This document shows positions 1 through 7,120 of a stretch of 64,000 nt of DNA, one piece after another. The position numbers were made by a program, and so were the translations under genes. Position 1 is the first letter of the stretch. The number at the start of each line of letters is the position of its first letter. Where the stretch lies: contig CAMASN010000001.1 of the NCBI GenBank assembly GCA_945861025.1, forward strand, positions 1 through 64,000, in the 5' to 3' direction. Below the pieces are notes generated by a model. The model ran no database searches and was not told the DNA's origin. It saw only the letters and a list, made by a program, of their open reading frames with translations. This DNA comes from Ferrithrix thermotolerans DSM 19514 (lineage in GTDB: Bacteria; Actinomycetota; Acidimicrobiia; Acidimicrobiales; Ilumatobacteraceae).

Positions 1-62
1 TGCGGTGTTTGGTGCGGATTGCGTGTTGGGTGCGGTGGTGGGTGCGGTGTTTGGTGCGGATT
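1..62. repeat. 20-bp direct repeat, 42-bp period
   Basis: The 20-mer TGCGGTGTTTGGTGCGGATT occurs at 1-20 and again, identical, at 43-62. The DNA between is built from related TGCGGTG and TTGGTGCGG pieces. The first copy touches the window edge, so this may be the end of a longer minisatellite lying to the left. No reading frame here looks like a gene. Confidence 0.75.
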
Positions 63-251
63 GGATGCGCGCGGCGTGCCTGGACTGGGTTGGGCGCGTG
101 AGGCCTGAATGCGTTCACGACGCCTCCGTGAGCCAGGCATCTGCGTGAAACGCTTCACGGGATCGTTCGGCGTGTCGGCCCCCACGTTGAGTCGCTCGGC
201 GTGACACGACGCCTTCGTCAATCGATGGCCCGCTTCCCTGCTGGGCGGGTT
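63..251. other. Intergenic stretch without a recognisable gene
   Basis: No open frame here resembles a protein. The only item seen is a 14-codon minus-strand mini-ORF (about 221-265) that begins ATGACGAAA inside the palindrome at 252-274. Its first codons resemble the start of the gene at 787-1143, so it could be a decayed copy of that gene's 5' end. Confidence 0.4.
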
Positions 252-274
252 AGTTTCGTCATCCTGACGAAACT
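252..274. promoter_or_regulatory. Perfect inverted repeat (10-bp arms, 3-nt spacer)
   Basis: The arms are AGTTTCGTCA (252-261) and TGACGAAACT (265-274), separated by TCC. A near copy lies at 1134-1154 over the start codon of another gene, which favours a protein-binding operator over a random palindrome. It lies 26 bp beyond the stop codon of the gene at 300-695, so it could instead act as a short terminator hairpin, but no T-run follows. Confidence 0.5.
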
Positions 275-299
275 CATCTGATATGAGCAGTGCGCTCGC

Positions 300-695
300 T
301 CAGCCGTTGTGGCCGACCATATTGTCAACGGCCTTCAAATACTTGCGTGCGTACTCCAACAGCTGCCCCTCGGATGGATGGTTGATTGTCTCCACCGCGA
401 TCACCTTGCGGGCAAGTGCCGGCTCGTGCTTGATGAGGTGTTTGTGAAACGCCAGCTTCGCAATGCCCGGTCCGGCGATAAGTACATCGTGGGCGTCCTT
501 CATCGCGACGACGATCTGCCTGTAGTACTCGGGATCCTCGGCAGTTCGCCCTGAGCCGATGGTGTTCACCTTGTGGTGCAACTTGCGGTCGGCGGTGTCG
601 TGGTGAACGTGTAGAGCGTGTTGAGCATCGAATGAGAAATCGATGATGGTCGCGTCCTGATGGTCAAGCCAGACGACCGTATGGCGAAGGGTCAT
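300..695 (-). CDS. Translational-machinery / eRF1-related small protein
   Basis: This 131-residue protein begins TLRHTVVWLDHQDATIIDF and has a conserved-looking core with YYRQIVVAMKDAHDVLIAGPG followed by AKLAFHKHLIKHEP. That pattern matches short bacterial proteins annotated as translational machinery protein, which are related to the C-terminal domain of the archaeal/eukaryotic release factor eRF1 (the loop GPGIAK is typical of that fold). No catalytic role is established for this group, and roles in ribosome-associated stress are speculation. It stands alone on the minus strand, with a weak GTGAG upstream of the ATG at 695. Family assignment is moderate and the precise function is unknown. 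Confidence 0.6.
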   Translation of the reverse strand: MTLRHTVVWLDHQDATIIDFSFDAQHALHVHHDTADRKLHHKVNTIGSGRTAEDPEYYRQIVVAMKDAHDVLIAGPGIAKLAFHKHLIKHEPALARKVIAVETINHPSEGQLLEYARKYLKAVDNMVGHNG

Positions 696-786
696 GTTGT
701 GAACTCACTTTCGATCACAGATGTGCGGTATGTGCCGCCTGCAAAGCAGGGTACGAAAGCATGCGCTGCGTCGATAGGGCCGAAAG

Positions 787-1143
787 TCACCGAGAAAGGG
801 TGCGCAAAGGCCTTGCTGCGTCGAGCAACCAGGCAAGCATGTCGCGAAGTTCGGCCTTTGTTGGGTTGGCCGAGGCCGCAAGATCGCGCTCGGTGTCGTC
901 GACGGCATAGGCCAGCACGTGAGCGGCGTCGCGCAGTTCGTCGATTTGGGTTCGCGCCACCACGAGTTCGTTATCCCCCAGGCGCAGCTCGGTCGAGCGG
1001 GTGCGTGATTCGTAGTCCTGCTGGCGGCAACTCTGACGGCAGTACACGCGTGGCCTGCCGGTTGTTGCGGGCGCCGGAAGCGGCCGACGGCACCACAGGC
1101 ACCGCTTCTCCCCTACGGGCGATTCGCTGGATTGTTTCGTCAC
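787..1143 (-). CDS. Small protein with a Cys-rich zinc-finger-like N-terminus
   Basis: This 118-residue protein starts at a GTG. Residues about 14-45 hold CLWCRRPLP followed by YCRQSCRQQDYESR, a CxxC...CxxxC arrangement expected to bind zinc, as in short actinobacterial proteins of unknown function. The second half is Ala/Leu/Arg-rich and probably helical. The GTG start lies inside a palindrome (1134-1154) that recurs at 252-274, so translation or transcription start may be controlled by a bound protein. I do not recognise a named family. A nucleic-acid-binding or regulatory role is only an inference from the finger and the size. Confidence 0.6.
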   Translation of the reverse strand: MTKQSSESPVGEKRCLWCRRPLPAPATTGRPRVYCRQSCRQQDYESRTRSTELRLGDNELVVARTQIDELRDAAHVLAYAVDDTERDLAASANPTKAELRDMLAWLLDAARPLRTLSR

Positions 1144-1154
1144 CCTGACAAAAC
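1134..1154. promoter_or_regulatory. Inverted repeat over the start codon of the finger-protein gene
   Basis: GTTTCGTCA (1134-1142) and TGACAAAAC (1146-1154) flank CCC, with one mismatch between the arms. The GTG start codon of the minus-strand gene ending at 1143 lies within it. The sequence closely matches the palindrome at 252-274, and in both places the minus strand reads a start codon followed by ACGAAAC. It is best read as a candidate operator, though it could be only a shared gene-start sequence. Confidence 0.5.
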
Positions 1155-1172
1155 TACTGGATCAGTGGCGAA

Positions 1173-2036
1173 TCAGCGATCGATGAGCTTCGATTGATTG
1201 CTCCACGCCGCCTCGGCCTTATCGAGTCGCGCTGTGGCCGTGTCGCGCAGTTGCTCGGCGGCGGCAGCCACCAGCACGTTGAGGAGTGCCAAGGTGCCGA
1301 CATGGCTATCGAACGGGCCGACTCCCCCGGCGCTGAGCACCATCGATGCGTTGGCGAGGCCAGCAAGCGGCGACAGCGCGCTATCGGTTAGGGCCAGTAT
1401 CCACGCGTGCTTGCGCTTGGCTTCGGTTGCGGCGTCGACGACCCATCGGTCATAGCGGCGAAGGTCGATGGCGATCACCATGTCGCCCTTGCGTACCTGC
1501 GACAAGCGACGACTGATGGCCACTTCGTTGCCTTCGAGGAGTTCTACGTTGGGGCGAAGGGCCGTGAGGTCGCCTACGAACTGCCTGCTCACACCAGTGG
1601 ATGCATCGCCGCTGAGCACCAGCACTGCCCGGGACAGATCGGCGAGATGCTCACTTGCCTGGGTCACGCGGTGCTCGTCAATGGCGAGCAGCGTCTTTTG
1701 GACGTTGTCGATCTCGCGCTGTAGATGCTTGCGCACGGTGACTCCCCCGCGGGCCTCGCGGATTCGCACTGCCGCTGGTCGGAGTTGGTTCGATAGTTCG
1801 TGCTGAACGGCTGCCTGTAGCGCTGTGAAGCCGTCATAACCGATCTTGGCCGCGAGGCGTACAACCGTGGCTGCACCGGACTGAGCGGCCTGAGCGAGCT
1901 CGGCCACGGTGCCAAAAGCCACCAGTTCGGGGTTAGTAAGCACGATCTCGGCAACGCGCCGTTCGGCTGTGGTGAGCTGCGGACCTGATTCGGTGATGCG
2001 GTTCTCAACCTCCATGAATTGGAATCGTAGCTGCAT
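1173..2036 (-). CDS. RpiR/MurR-family transcriptional regulator
   Basis: This 287-residue protein has an N-terminal RpiR-type helix-turn-helix (about residues 15-85, TTAERRVAEIVLTNPE then TVAELAQAAQSGAATVVRLA) and a C-terminal SIS sugar-phosphate-binding domain (about 120-260, VLVLSGDASTGVSRQF and KGDMVIAIDLRRYDRWV). Family members sense phosphorylated sugars or other small ligands and usually repress adjacent genes. It diverges from the Fe/2OG oxygenase gene, and the space between carries repeated TTGGAAT half-sites. Hence it probably controls itself and the oxygenase/aldolase pair. The start could be the ATG at 2036 or the in-frame ATG at 2015. No clear ribosome-binding site decides. Confidence 0.85.
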   Translation of the reverse strand: MQLRFQFMEVENRITESGPQLTTAERRVAEIVLTNPELVAFGTVAELAQAAQSGAATVVRLAAKIGYDGFTALQAAVQHELSNQLRPAAVRIREARGGVTVRKHLQREIDNVQKTLLAIDEHRVTQASEHLADLSRAVLVLSGDASTGVSRQFVGDLTALRPNVELLEGNEVAISRRLSQVRKGDMVIAIDLRRYDRWVVDAATEAKRKHAWILALTDSALSPLAGLANASMVLSAGGVGPFDSHVGTLALLNVLVAAAAEQLRDTATARLDKAEAAWSNQSKLIDR

Positions 2037-2115
2037 CGCAACTATGTGCTCGAAAGCACAGAAGAATTTAGAACCAAAGATTCCAACCTGTGTTACCTTT
2101 GGAATATGTATTCCA
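2019..2115. promoter_or_regulatory. Array of four TTGGAAT half-sites: putative RpiR operators
   Basis: TTGGAAT or its complement occurs at 2019-2025, 2080-2086, 2099-2105 and (as TATTCCA) 2109-2115. The last two form a perfect palindrome, TGGAATA-TG-TATTCCA, at 2100-2115. 2080-2086 and 2099-2105 form a wider inverted pair with a 12-bp spacer. The palindrome contains the likely start codon (2106) of the oxygenase gene, and the 2019 copy overlaps the 5' end of the regulator gene. A separate small hairpin (GTGCT-CGAA-AGCAC) lies at 2046-2059. Position and symmetry suggest autoregulated divergent control. Confidence 0.65.
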
Positions 2116-2996
2116 CAGTGAAATGGGACGACGCTTTCCTAGTCCAAACCGCTCATCGCACGGTCGAGTTGCCAGCCGACGTGCGCGACGCAGTCAACGC
2201 CTTTCGGGCCGACTCAACTCCACGAGGGTGGCTGTCGCTGAGCGGCTTGGCCCTCGGCGTAATTCCCGCTACTCCGCCTGAACCAACGGCCGCAACGACC
2301 AAGAGCCATGCCAGCGAGTTGCTTCTCGTCGCTGTCGCATCGCTGCTGGGCGAGCCCGTTGGCTACGAGCCCGAACACGACGGCGACATGGTGCAGAACC
2401 TCGTGCCCGTTCGGGCGTCTTCGGGACGGCAAACCTCAACGTCGTCACGCATCACGTTGATGTTCCACACCGAGGCAGCCTTTCATCCCCATCGGCCCAA
2501 GTACCTGCTGCTGCTGTGTTTGCGAGGCGACGCCAACGCGCAGACAACGGTGGCCTCGATTCACGATGCGCTCCCCCAGCTCAGCGCGCACGTGATCGAC
2601 GCGCTGTTCCAGCCTCGGTTTCGGTGCGCCGTCGACGAGAGTTATTTGCACGGTCGTCAGAATTCGCTTGGCACACCAATGGCCGTGCTGTCTGGCGATC
2701 GAGAGAATCCGGCCATGGTCTTTGATGAAGACCTGATGGTGGGCACCGATGTTGAGGCCGAAGGTGCGTTACACGCATTGGGTACGGCGTTGGCAGCGAA
2801 TCACGGAGCGGTCACGCTTGCGGCTGGCGATCTCTTGATACTCGATAACGATGTGGTTGTGCACGGACGCAGCCCGTTCGGGGCGCGATACGACGGCACA
2901 GACCGTTGGGTGCAACGAATCATGGTGGTCTCCGATCTCGCCGCAAGTGCCAGCGAGCGAGTCGGGCGAATGATCACCACAGTGTTCGGCGACTGA
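2106..2996 (+). CDS. Fe(II)/2-oxoglutarate-dependent oxygenase, clavaminate synthase/VioC-like
   Basis: This is a 296-residue TauD/clavaminate-synthase-fold protein. The iron-binding facial triad is visible as His121-x-Glu123 (LMFHTEAAF) and distal His253 (NDVVVHGRSPFG). An Arg 14 residues later (Arg267, DGTDRWVQR) would bind 2-oxoglutarate. Related enzymes (VioC arginine, AsnO asparagine and clavaminate synthase types) hydroxylate free or carrier-bound amino acids, often at C-beta. The frame is open from a GTG at 2046, but the ATG at 2106 is preferred since similarity to the family begins there. It lies in an operator palindrome and has no ribosome-binding site, so the transcript may be leaderless. 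A threonine-aldolase-like gene follows 35 bp downstream. The substrate is unknown. Confidence 0.8.
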   Translation: MYSTVKWDDAFLVQTAHRTVELPADVRDAVNAFRADSTPRGWLSLSGLALGVIPATPPEPTAATTKSHASELLLVAVASLLGEPVGYEPEHDGDMVQNLVPVRASSGRQTSTSSRITLMFHTEAAFHPHRPKYLLLLCLRGDANAQTTVASIHDALPQLSAHVIDALFQPRFRCAVDESYLHGRQNSLGTPMAVLSGDRENPAMVFDEDLMVGTDVEAEGALHALGTALAANHGAVTLAAGDLLILDNDVVVHGRSPFGARYDGTDRWVQRIMVVSDLAASASERVGRMITTVFGD

Positions 2997-3031
2997 GCAC
3001 GTCCCCAAACGCACAGGCCATACTGGACAAC

Positions 3032-4087
3032 ATGATCTCAGCGCCTCCCCCCCGTCGAGCGTTCGCAAGCGACAATGCCGCAGGCGTTCATCCCGCAGTG
3101 ATCGATGCACTGAACGAAGCCAATAGCGGTCACGCCTTGGCCTACGGCTCTGACCGATGGACCACTGAGCTTGACGACCGCATGCGCGATCTGTTTGGTG
3201 GCAACACAAGTTCATACCTGGTGTGGGGTGGCACGGGCGCCAACGTGATGGCACTGGCGAGCATGCTCAGGCCAGCTCAGGCAGTGTTGTGCACGAATTG
3301 GGCACACATCAATGTCGACGAGACCGGTGCACCCGAGCGCATTCTCGGTGCCAAACTCGTCGACGTTCCGTGCGCCGACGGCAAACTTGTGCCCGCGCAG
3401 ATCGAAGATCAGGCGCACGCCATTGGTGTGATGCACCACGCCCAACCCGGAGTAGTGAGCATCACGCAAAGCACCGAACTCGGCACCGTGTATAGCGCCG
3501 AAGAAATCGGCTTGCTGTGTGAGGCAGCGCACCGTCACGGCATGTCGGTACACATGGACGGCGCTCGAATCGCGAACGCCGTCGCAGCGGCCGGCGGTAC
3601 TCGTGCGGCGCTACGAGCAATGACAGTTGATGCTGGTGTCGACGTGCTGAGTTTTGGCGCCACGAAGAACGGAATGATGTACGGCGAGGCCGTTGTCTAT
3701 CTCAACGACCGGTTCTCAGCAGTGGCCCCATTCGTGCGCAAGCAAGTCACCCAGTTGCCGTCGAAGATGCGCTTTGTTTCGGCTCAGTTCAATGCGTTGC
3801 TGCACGACGATTTGTGGCTCACATTGGCGGCTCATTCGAACCTGATGGCTCAGCGCTTATACGACGCCACGAGCTCAATTCCAGCGGTGAGCTACGACGC
3901 TGCGCCAGTGGTGAACAGCGTGTTTCCGCATCTTCCGCCCCATCTCATCGACGAACTTCGTCACTGGTGTTTCTTTTGGGATTGGGATGTTCCGACGCAT
4001 CAAGTGCGTTGGATGACTGCGTGGGATACCACCATCGAAGACGTCGATGTGTTCGCTGCGGGAGTGCGCGAACTGCTCGGCTCCTGA
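3032..4087 (+). CDS. Low-specificity threonine aldolase-like PLP enzyme
   Basis: This 351-residue fold-type-I PLP protein of the beta-eliminating lyase/threonine aldolase family has the usual FASDNAAGVHPAV start (about residues 11-23), His92 in AHINVDETGAPE, Asp176 in MDGARIANA and the Schiff-base Lys212 in GATKNG. Family enzymes cleave beta-hydroxy-alpha-amino acids to glycine plus an aldehyde. It lies directly downstream of the oxygenase and is probably co-transcribed, so its substrate may be the oxygenase product (inference). The frame stays open upstream to 2906, but that would overlap the previous gene. ATG at 3032 gives a normal family length. There is no strong ribosome-binding site. 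Confidence 0.85.
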   Translation: MISAPPPRRAFASDNAAGVHPAVIDALNEANSGHALAYGSDRWTTELDDRMRDLFGGNTSSYLVWGGTGANVMALASMLRPAQAVLCTNWAHINVDETGAPERILGAKLVDVPCADGKLVPAQIEDQAHAIGVMHHAQPGVVSITQSTELGTVYSAEEIGLLCEAAHRHGMSVHMDGARIANAVAAAGGTRAALRAMTVDAGVDVLSFGATKNGMMYGEAVVYLNDRFSAVAPFVRKQVTQLPSKMRFVSAQFNALLHDDLWLTLAAHSNLMAQRLYDATSSIPAVSYDAAPVVNSVFPHLPPHLIDELRHWCFFWDWDVPTHQVRWMTAWDTTIEDVDVFAAGVRELLGS

Positions 4088-4157
4088 CTCTCCGAGCAGG
4101 TGACAAACGGACCAACTGAGGTCCGTTCTGGAATGTTCTTTTCATTGCAGTATACAA

Positions 4158-4186
4158 TTGACTCATTGGTTACTTCTACGTATGAT
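4158..4186 (+). promoter_or_regulatory. Near-consensus housekeeping sigma promoter for whiB
   Basis: A -35 element TTGACT (4158-4163) and a -10 element TATGAT (4181-4186) are separated by exactly 17 bp, each one base off consensus. Transcription would begin around 4193, leaving a leader of about 50 nt. A GAGGGG ribosome-binding site lies at 4235-4240, six bases before the ATG at 4246. Confidence 0.75.
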
Positions 4187-4245
4187 CGTCCTTGTGCCGT
4201 CCGGAGGTGGGCGGGCACGATTCAAGTCGAACTTGAGGGGGTTCC

Positions 4246-4551
4246 ATGGCTTCGGTAGAAATCATATTTCGCCGTGAAGCAACCGACGATCGTTGGATGC
4301 GAGATGCCGCGTGTAAGGGGTTGACGAATCTGTTTTTCCCCGCTCCCGCCGAACGGCCGCAGGCCCGCGATCGCCGCGAAGCTATGGCTCGGTCTGTGTG
4401 CGCCAGTTGCAACGTGAAGAGCCGCTGTTGTTCGTACGCCCGCGAGAACCACGAGTACGGTTTTTGGGGTAGCGAGTCCGAAGACGAGCGTCACTCGGCT
4501 GGCTATCGCTTAATTGCCCCGATTGGTGTTCGAGCCCGCGGCGCAAGCTGA
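4246..4551 (+). CDS. WhiB-family iron-sulfur transcription factor
   Basis: This 101-residue protein has the four-cysteine signature of Wbl proteins: Cys23 (DAACKG), the CxxC pair in VCASCNV (Cys51 and Cys54) and a Cys six residues further (SRCCSYA), followed by the G-W turn EYGFWGS and a short basic tail. Wbl proteins bind a 4Fe-4S cluster, pair with sigma region 4 and act in development, redox sensing or antibiotic resistance. They are confined to Actinobacteria and their phages. Two adjacent cysteines (CC) at the fourth position are slightly unusual. It is a single gene with its own strong promoter. The cellular role within the WhiB1-7 classes cannot be fixed from the sequence. Confidence 0.93.
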   Translation: MASVEIIFRREATDDRWMRDAACKGLTNLFFPAPAERPQARDRREAMARSVCASCNVKSRCCSYARENHEYGFWGSESEDERHSAGYRLIAPIGVRARGAS

Positions 4552-4606
4552 GCAAGCGCTACGCGTGGCCTGCGATTGCAGGCTTTCAACGTTCTAGGGT
4601 GCGTTC

Positions 4607-5425
4607 GTGGAATACACACAGATCACCTACTCAGTCGATGGCCCCATTGCACTGATCACTCTCAACCGGCCTGACCGGCTCAATGCGTGGACTCCGCGCA
4701 TGGCCGACGAGCAGGCACATGCCGTGCAAGCCGCAAATGCCGACGACACCGTTGGTGCCATCGTGATGACCGGAGCGGGCCGAGGATTCTGTGCCGGCGC
4801 CGATATGGAGGCCACGTTCTCCACCCGCATCCACGGCGATGATCCAGGCAACAACACCGCCGACGGCGTGGGTGGTATGCGTGCCGGTCTTGATTGGGTC
4901 GATCTGCTGCGCACGTCAAAGCCCATCGTCGCCGCCGTCAACGGCGCAGCGGTTGGCATCGGCGTCACGATGATTCTTCCGGCCGACCGCATCGTTGCAT
5001 CCAGCGCAGCCAAATTTGGCATGGGCTTCATCAAGATGGGCCTCGTTCCCGAACTTGCGAGCACTCGCCTGCTCGCAGCCCGCGTTGGATTTGGTCATGC
5101 CAGCGACCTGTTCTTGTCGGGACGCATCATTCCTGCCGCAGAGGCAGCTCGTATCGGTCTCGCCGACGAACTGGTTGAACCCGATGCGCTGCTCGAGACA
5201 GCGATGAACACGGCGCGCTCGTATGCCCAGAACCCCACACCACAACTGCGGATGACCAAGCAGTTGCTCACCGAGAATTTGGTCGAGACCGACCTCACCT
5301 TGATCCAACGGCGCGAGCAGGTGCTGCTCGCCGAGTGCTGGAAGTCTCCCGAGCATGCCGAAGCTGTGTCCGCCTTTCTCGCGAAGCGCCCTGCTGTGTT
5401 TCGACCACACACATTGCCATCGTGA
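4607..5425 (+). CDS. Enoyl-CoA hydratase/isomerase (crotonase) family protein
   Basis: This 272-residue crotonase-fold protein has the oxyanion-hole segments GRGFCAGADME (about residues 58-68) and NGAAVGIGVTMILPADRIV (about 109-127), then the family-type AAKFGMGFIKMGLVPELAS. It would act on an acyl-CoA thioester, most simply in fatty-acid beta-oxidation. The insert after AGADM and the lack of the standard GGxQR segment leave hydratase, isomerase and other crotonase activities open. The following ribokinase gene overlaps or abuts its stop codon (GTGA at 5422), so they are probably co-transcribed although the functions look unrelated. Confidence 0.85.
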   Translation: MEYTQITYSVDGPIALITLNRPDRLNAWTPRMADEQAHAVQAANADDTVGAIVMTGAGRGFCAGADMEATFSTRIHGDDPGNNTADGVGGMRAGLDWVDLLRTSKPIVAAVNGAAVGIGVTMILPADRIVASSAAKFGMGFIKMGLVPELASTRLLAARVGFGHASDLFLSGRIIPAAEAARIGLADELVEPDALLETAMNTARSYAQNPTPQLRMTKQLLTENLVETDLTLIQRREQVLLAECWKSPEHAEAVSAFLAKRPAVFRPHTLPS

Positions 5426-5427
5426 GC

Positions 5428-6315
5428 ATGCAACCATCGTTCGATGTGTGCGTGGTCGGCAGCGCGAATCTTGATCTTGTCGCCACCGCCGAGCGCTTAC
5501 CTGGGCCGGGCGAGACGGTGATGGGCTCTGCCTACGCCGAATTCGCTGGTGGCAAGGGCCTGAACCAAGCCGTCGCAGCCTCACGCGCCGGAGCCCGCAC
5601 TGCCTTTGCTGGGGCGGTCGGCGGCGACGATGCGGCGCGTCAGTTGATCGCCGTGATGGACGCCGACTCCATCGACCGCAGTGCGCTCGTTGAGTTGTCC
5701 GATGCGCCAACTGGGCGGGCACTCATCGGCGTGTCATCAAGCGGCGAGAACTCGATCATCGTTGTGCCCGGCGCCAATGGCCGACTGAAGCCAAATGACG
5801 TACGCGCTGCGGCTGGGTCTGGGCGCGTGCTGCTCGTGCAACGCGAGGTGCCCGCAGCCGTGGTGCGCGAGGCGCTCGGCGCAGCGAAACGAGCAGGGGC
5901 ACTCACCATCTTGAACCCTGCGCCCGCAAGTCGAGTCGACGAAGACACGCTTGCATTGTGCGACATCGTGATCCCGAATGAACATGAAGTGCAGTTGCTT
6001 GGCGGCGTTAGCACCTTGCTCGATTTCGGCGTATCGTCGGTTGTGATCACGCTTGGATCGCGTGGCGCAATGTTGTGTCGCCCCGGCCAATCGGTGCTGG
6101 CGATACCCGCCTTCAGTGTGGAGGCAATCGATACAACTGGCGCTGGCGATGCATTCTGTGGCGCCTTTGCGGCAACGATGTCGCGCGGTGTTGACATCGT
6201 CGAGGCGCTTCGGTTCGCCTCGGCTGCAGGGGCCTTGGCTACAACAGTTCGTGGCGCTGTGCCGTCGTTGCCGCATCGCGAAGCCATAGAGGCGCTGCTC
6301 ACCAACGCAGAGTGA
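5428..6315 (+). CDS. rbsK: Ribokinase / PfkB-family sugar kinase
   Basis: This 295-residue protein has the PfkB family features: N-terminal VVGSANLDLVATAERLPGPG, the GGKGLNQAVAASRAGA substrate-binding signature (about residues 37-52), NPAPA and NEHEVQLLGG in the middle, and the C-terminal DTTGAGDAFCGAF motif (about 234-246) with the catalytic Asp. Ribokinase phosphorylates ribose at O5. The GGKGxNQA pattern is typical of RbsK, though deoxyribokinase or other pentose kinases are possible. Start: GTG at 5422 overlaps the previous stop (GTGA), while ATG at 5428 gives the usual N-terminus. No ribose transporter is visible nearby. Confidence 0.85.
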   Translation: MQPSFDVCVVGSANLDLVATAERLPGPGETVMGSAYAEFAGGKGLNQAVAASRAGARTAFAGAVGGDDAARQLIAVMDADSIDRSALVELSDAPTGRALIGVSSSGENSIIVVPGANGRLKPNDVRAAAGSGRVLLVQREVPAAVVREALGAAKRAGALTILNPAPASRVDEDTLALCDIVIPNEHEVQLLGGVSTLLDFGVSSVVITLGSRGAMLCRPGQSVLAIPAFSVEAIDTTGAGDAFCGAFAATMSRGVDIVEALRFASAAGALATTVRGAVPSLPHREAIEALLTNAE

Positions 6316-7117
6316 TCGCTGTCCAACTCTCGAGTTCGTAACGCTGCACCACACGCAATGGCTCGAGTGCCGCGAGCACATGGTCGTGGCGCTCGGCCAA
6401 TATGCCGCTGATCACCAGTGCGCCCGATGGCGACAACACCCGCTTGAGATCGCCTGAGAGGTCGATCAGCGCGGGAGCCAAGATGTTGGCAAGCACGATG
6501 TCGTAGCTGCCGTCGACATCGGCCAGTGGCGCTGTGGACACGTTGACGCGATCGGCCACGTCATTGCGCGTTGCGTTGGCAATGGTTGTTGGCACAGCGG
6601 CCGGAGAGATGTCGATGGCCTCTGCTTGAGACGCTCCGAATAAACATGCAGCGATAGCGAGTACGCCGCTGCCGCAGCCGACATCGAGCACCGCGGCGCC
6701 GTGGGTGGGCAGTGCTTGCAGCGCTCGCAACGACAGCACCGTGGTGGGGTGATCGCCCATTCCAAATGTGGCACCGGGATCGATGCTGATCGCTGTGGCG
6801 GTGGCCGATTCGGGACGAGGAATCCACGCCGGATAGACAACAAGGTCACCGGTAACCCACGTGGCTGTGGCATAGTCGCGCCACGTTTCGCTCACCGATT
6901 CGTCGACAGCTTGGAACCGCCAGGTCCACTCGCGATCGAGCGCCTTGAGTGCCGCAATGATCGATTCTTGTTCTTCGCCCAGCGAGGTCCACAGCTCGAC
7001 GGTGGTGTCGGAGGAACCAGCACGTTCTTCGACCGCCACGACGCCGAGCGACCAGAGATCATCTGAGGCGAGCTCGACATCGGCTGCACTAACGGTGACG
7101 ACAAGTGCGAGTACCAC
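6299..7117 (-). CDS. prmA: Ribosomal protein L11 methyltransferase
   Basis: This 272-residue class-I SAM methyltransferase has DPGATFGMGDHPTTVLSL (the PrmA signature preceding the methylase domain), the SAM-binding loop VLDVGCGSGVLAIAA (about residues 142-156) and the VLANILAPAL motif that replaces the usual NPP[YF] in PrmA. The N-terminal ~100 residues form the L11-recognition domain. PrmA trimethylates amino groups of ribosomal protein L11. The 3' end overlaps the convergent ribokinase gene by 17 bp. It precedes the carbonic anhydrase-like gene only in the minus orientation and need not be functionally linked. Confidence 0.9.
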   Translation of the reverse strand: MVLALVVTVSAADVELASDDLWSLGVVAVEERAGSSDTTVELWTSLGEEQESIIAALKALDREWTWRFQAVDESVSETWRDYATATWVTGDLVVYPAWIPRPESATATAISIDPGATFGMGDHPTTVLSLRALQALPTHGAAVLDVGCGSGVLAIAACLFGASQAEAIDISPAAVPTTIANATRNDVADRVNVSTAPLADVDGSYDIVLANILAPALIDLSGDLKRVLSPSGALVISGILAERHDHVLAALEPLRVVQRYELESWTAITLRW

Positions 7118-7120
7118 TGG

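Noticed and set aside
660-1148. Plus-strand frame of 162 codons opposite the two small genes
   Set aside because: It overlaps the antisense of the finger gene and shows an Arg/Pro bias typical of shadow frames.
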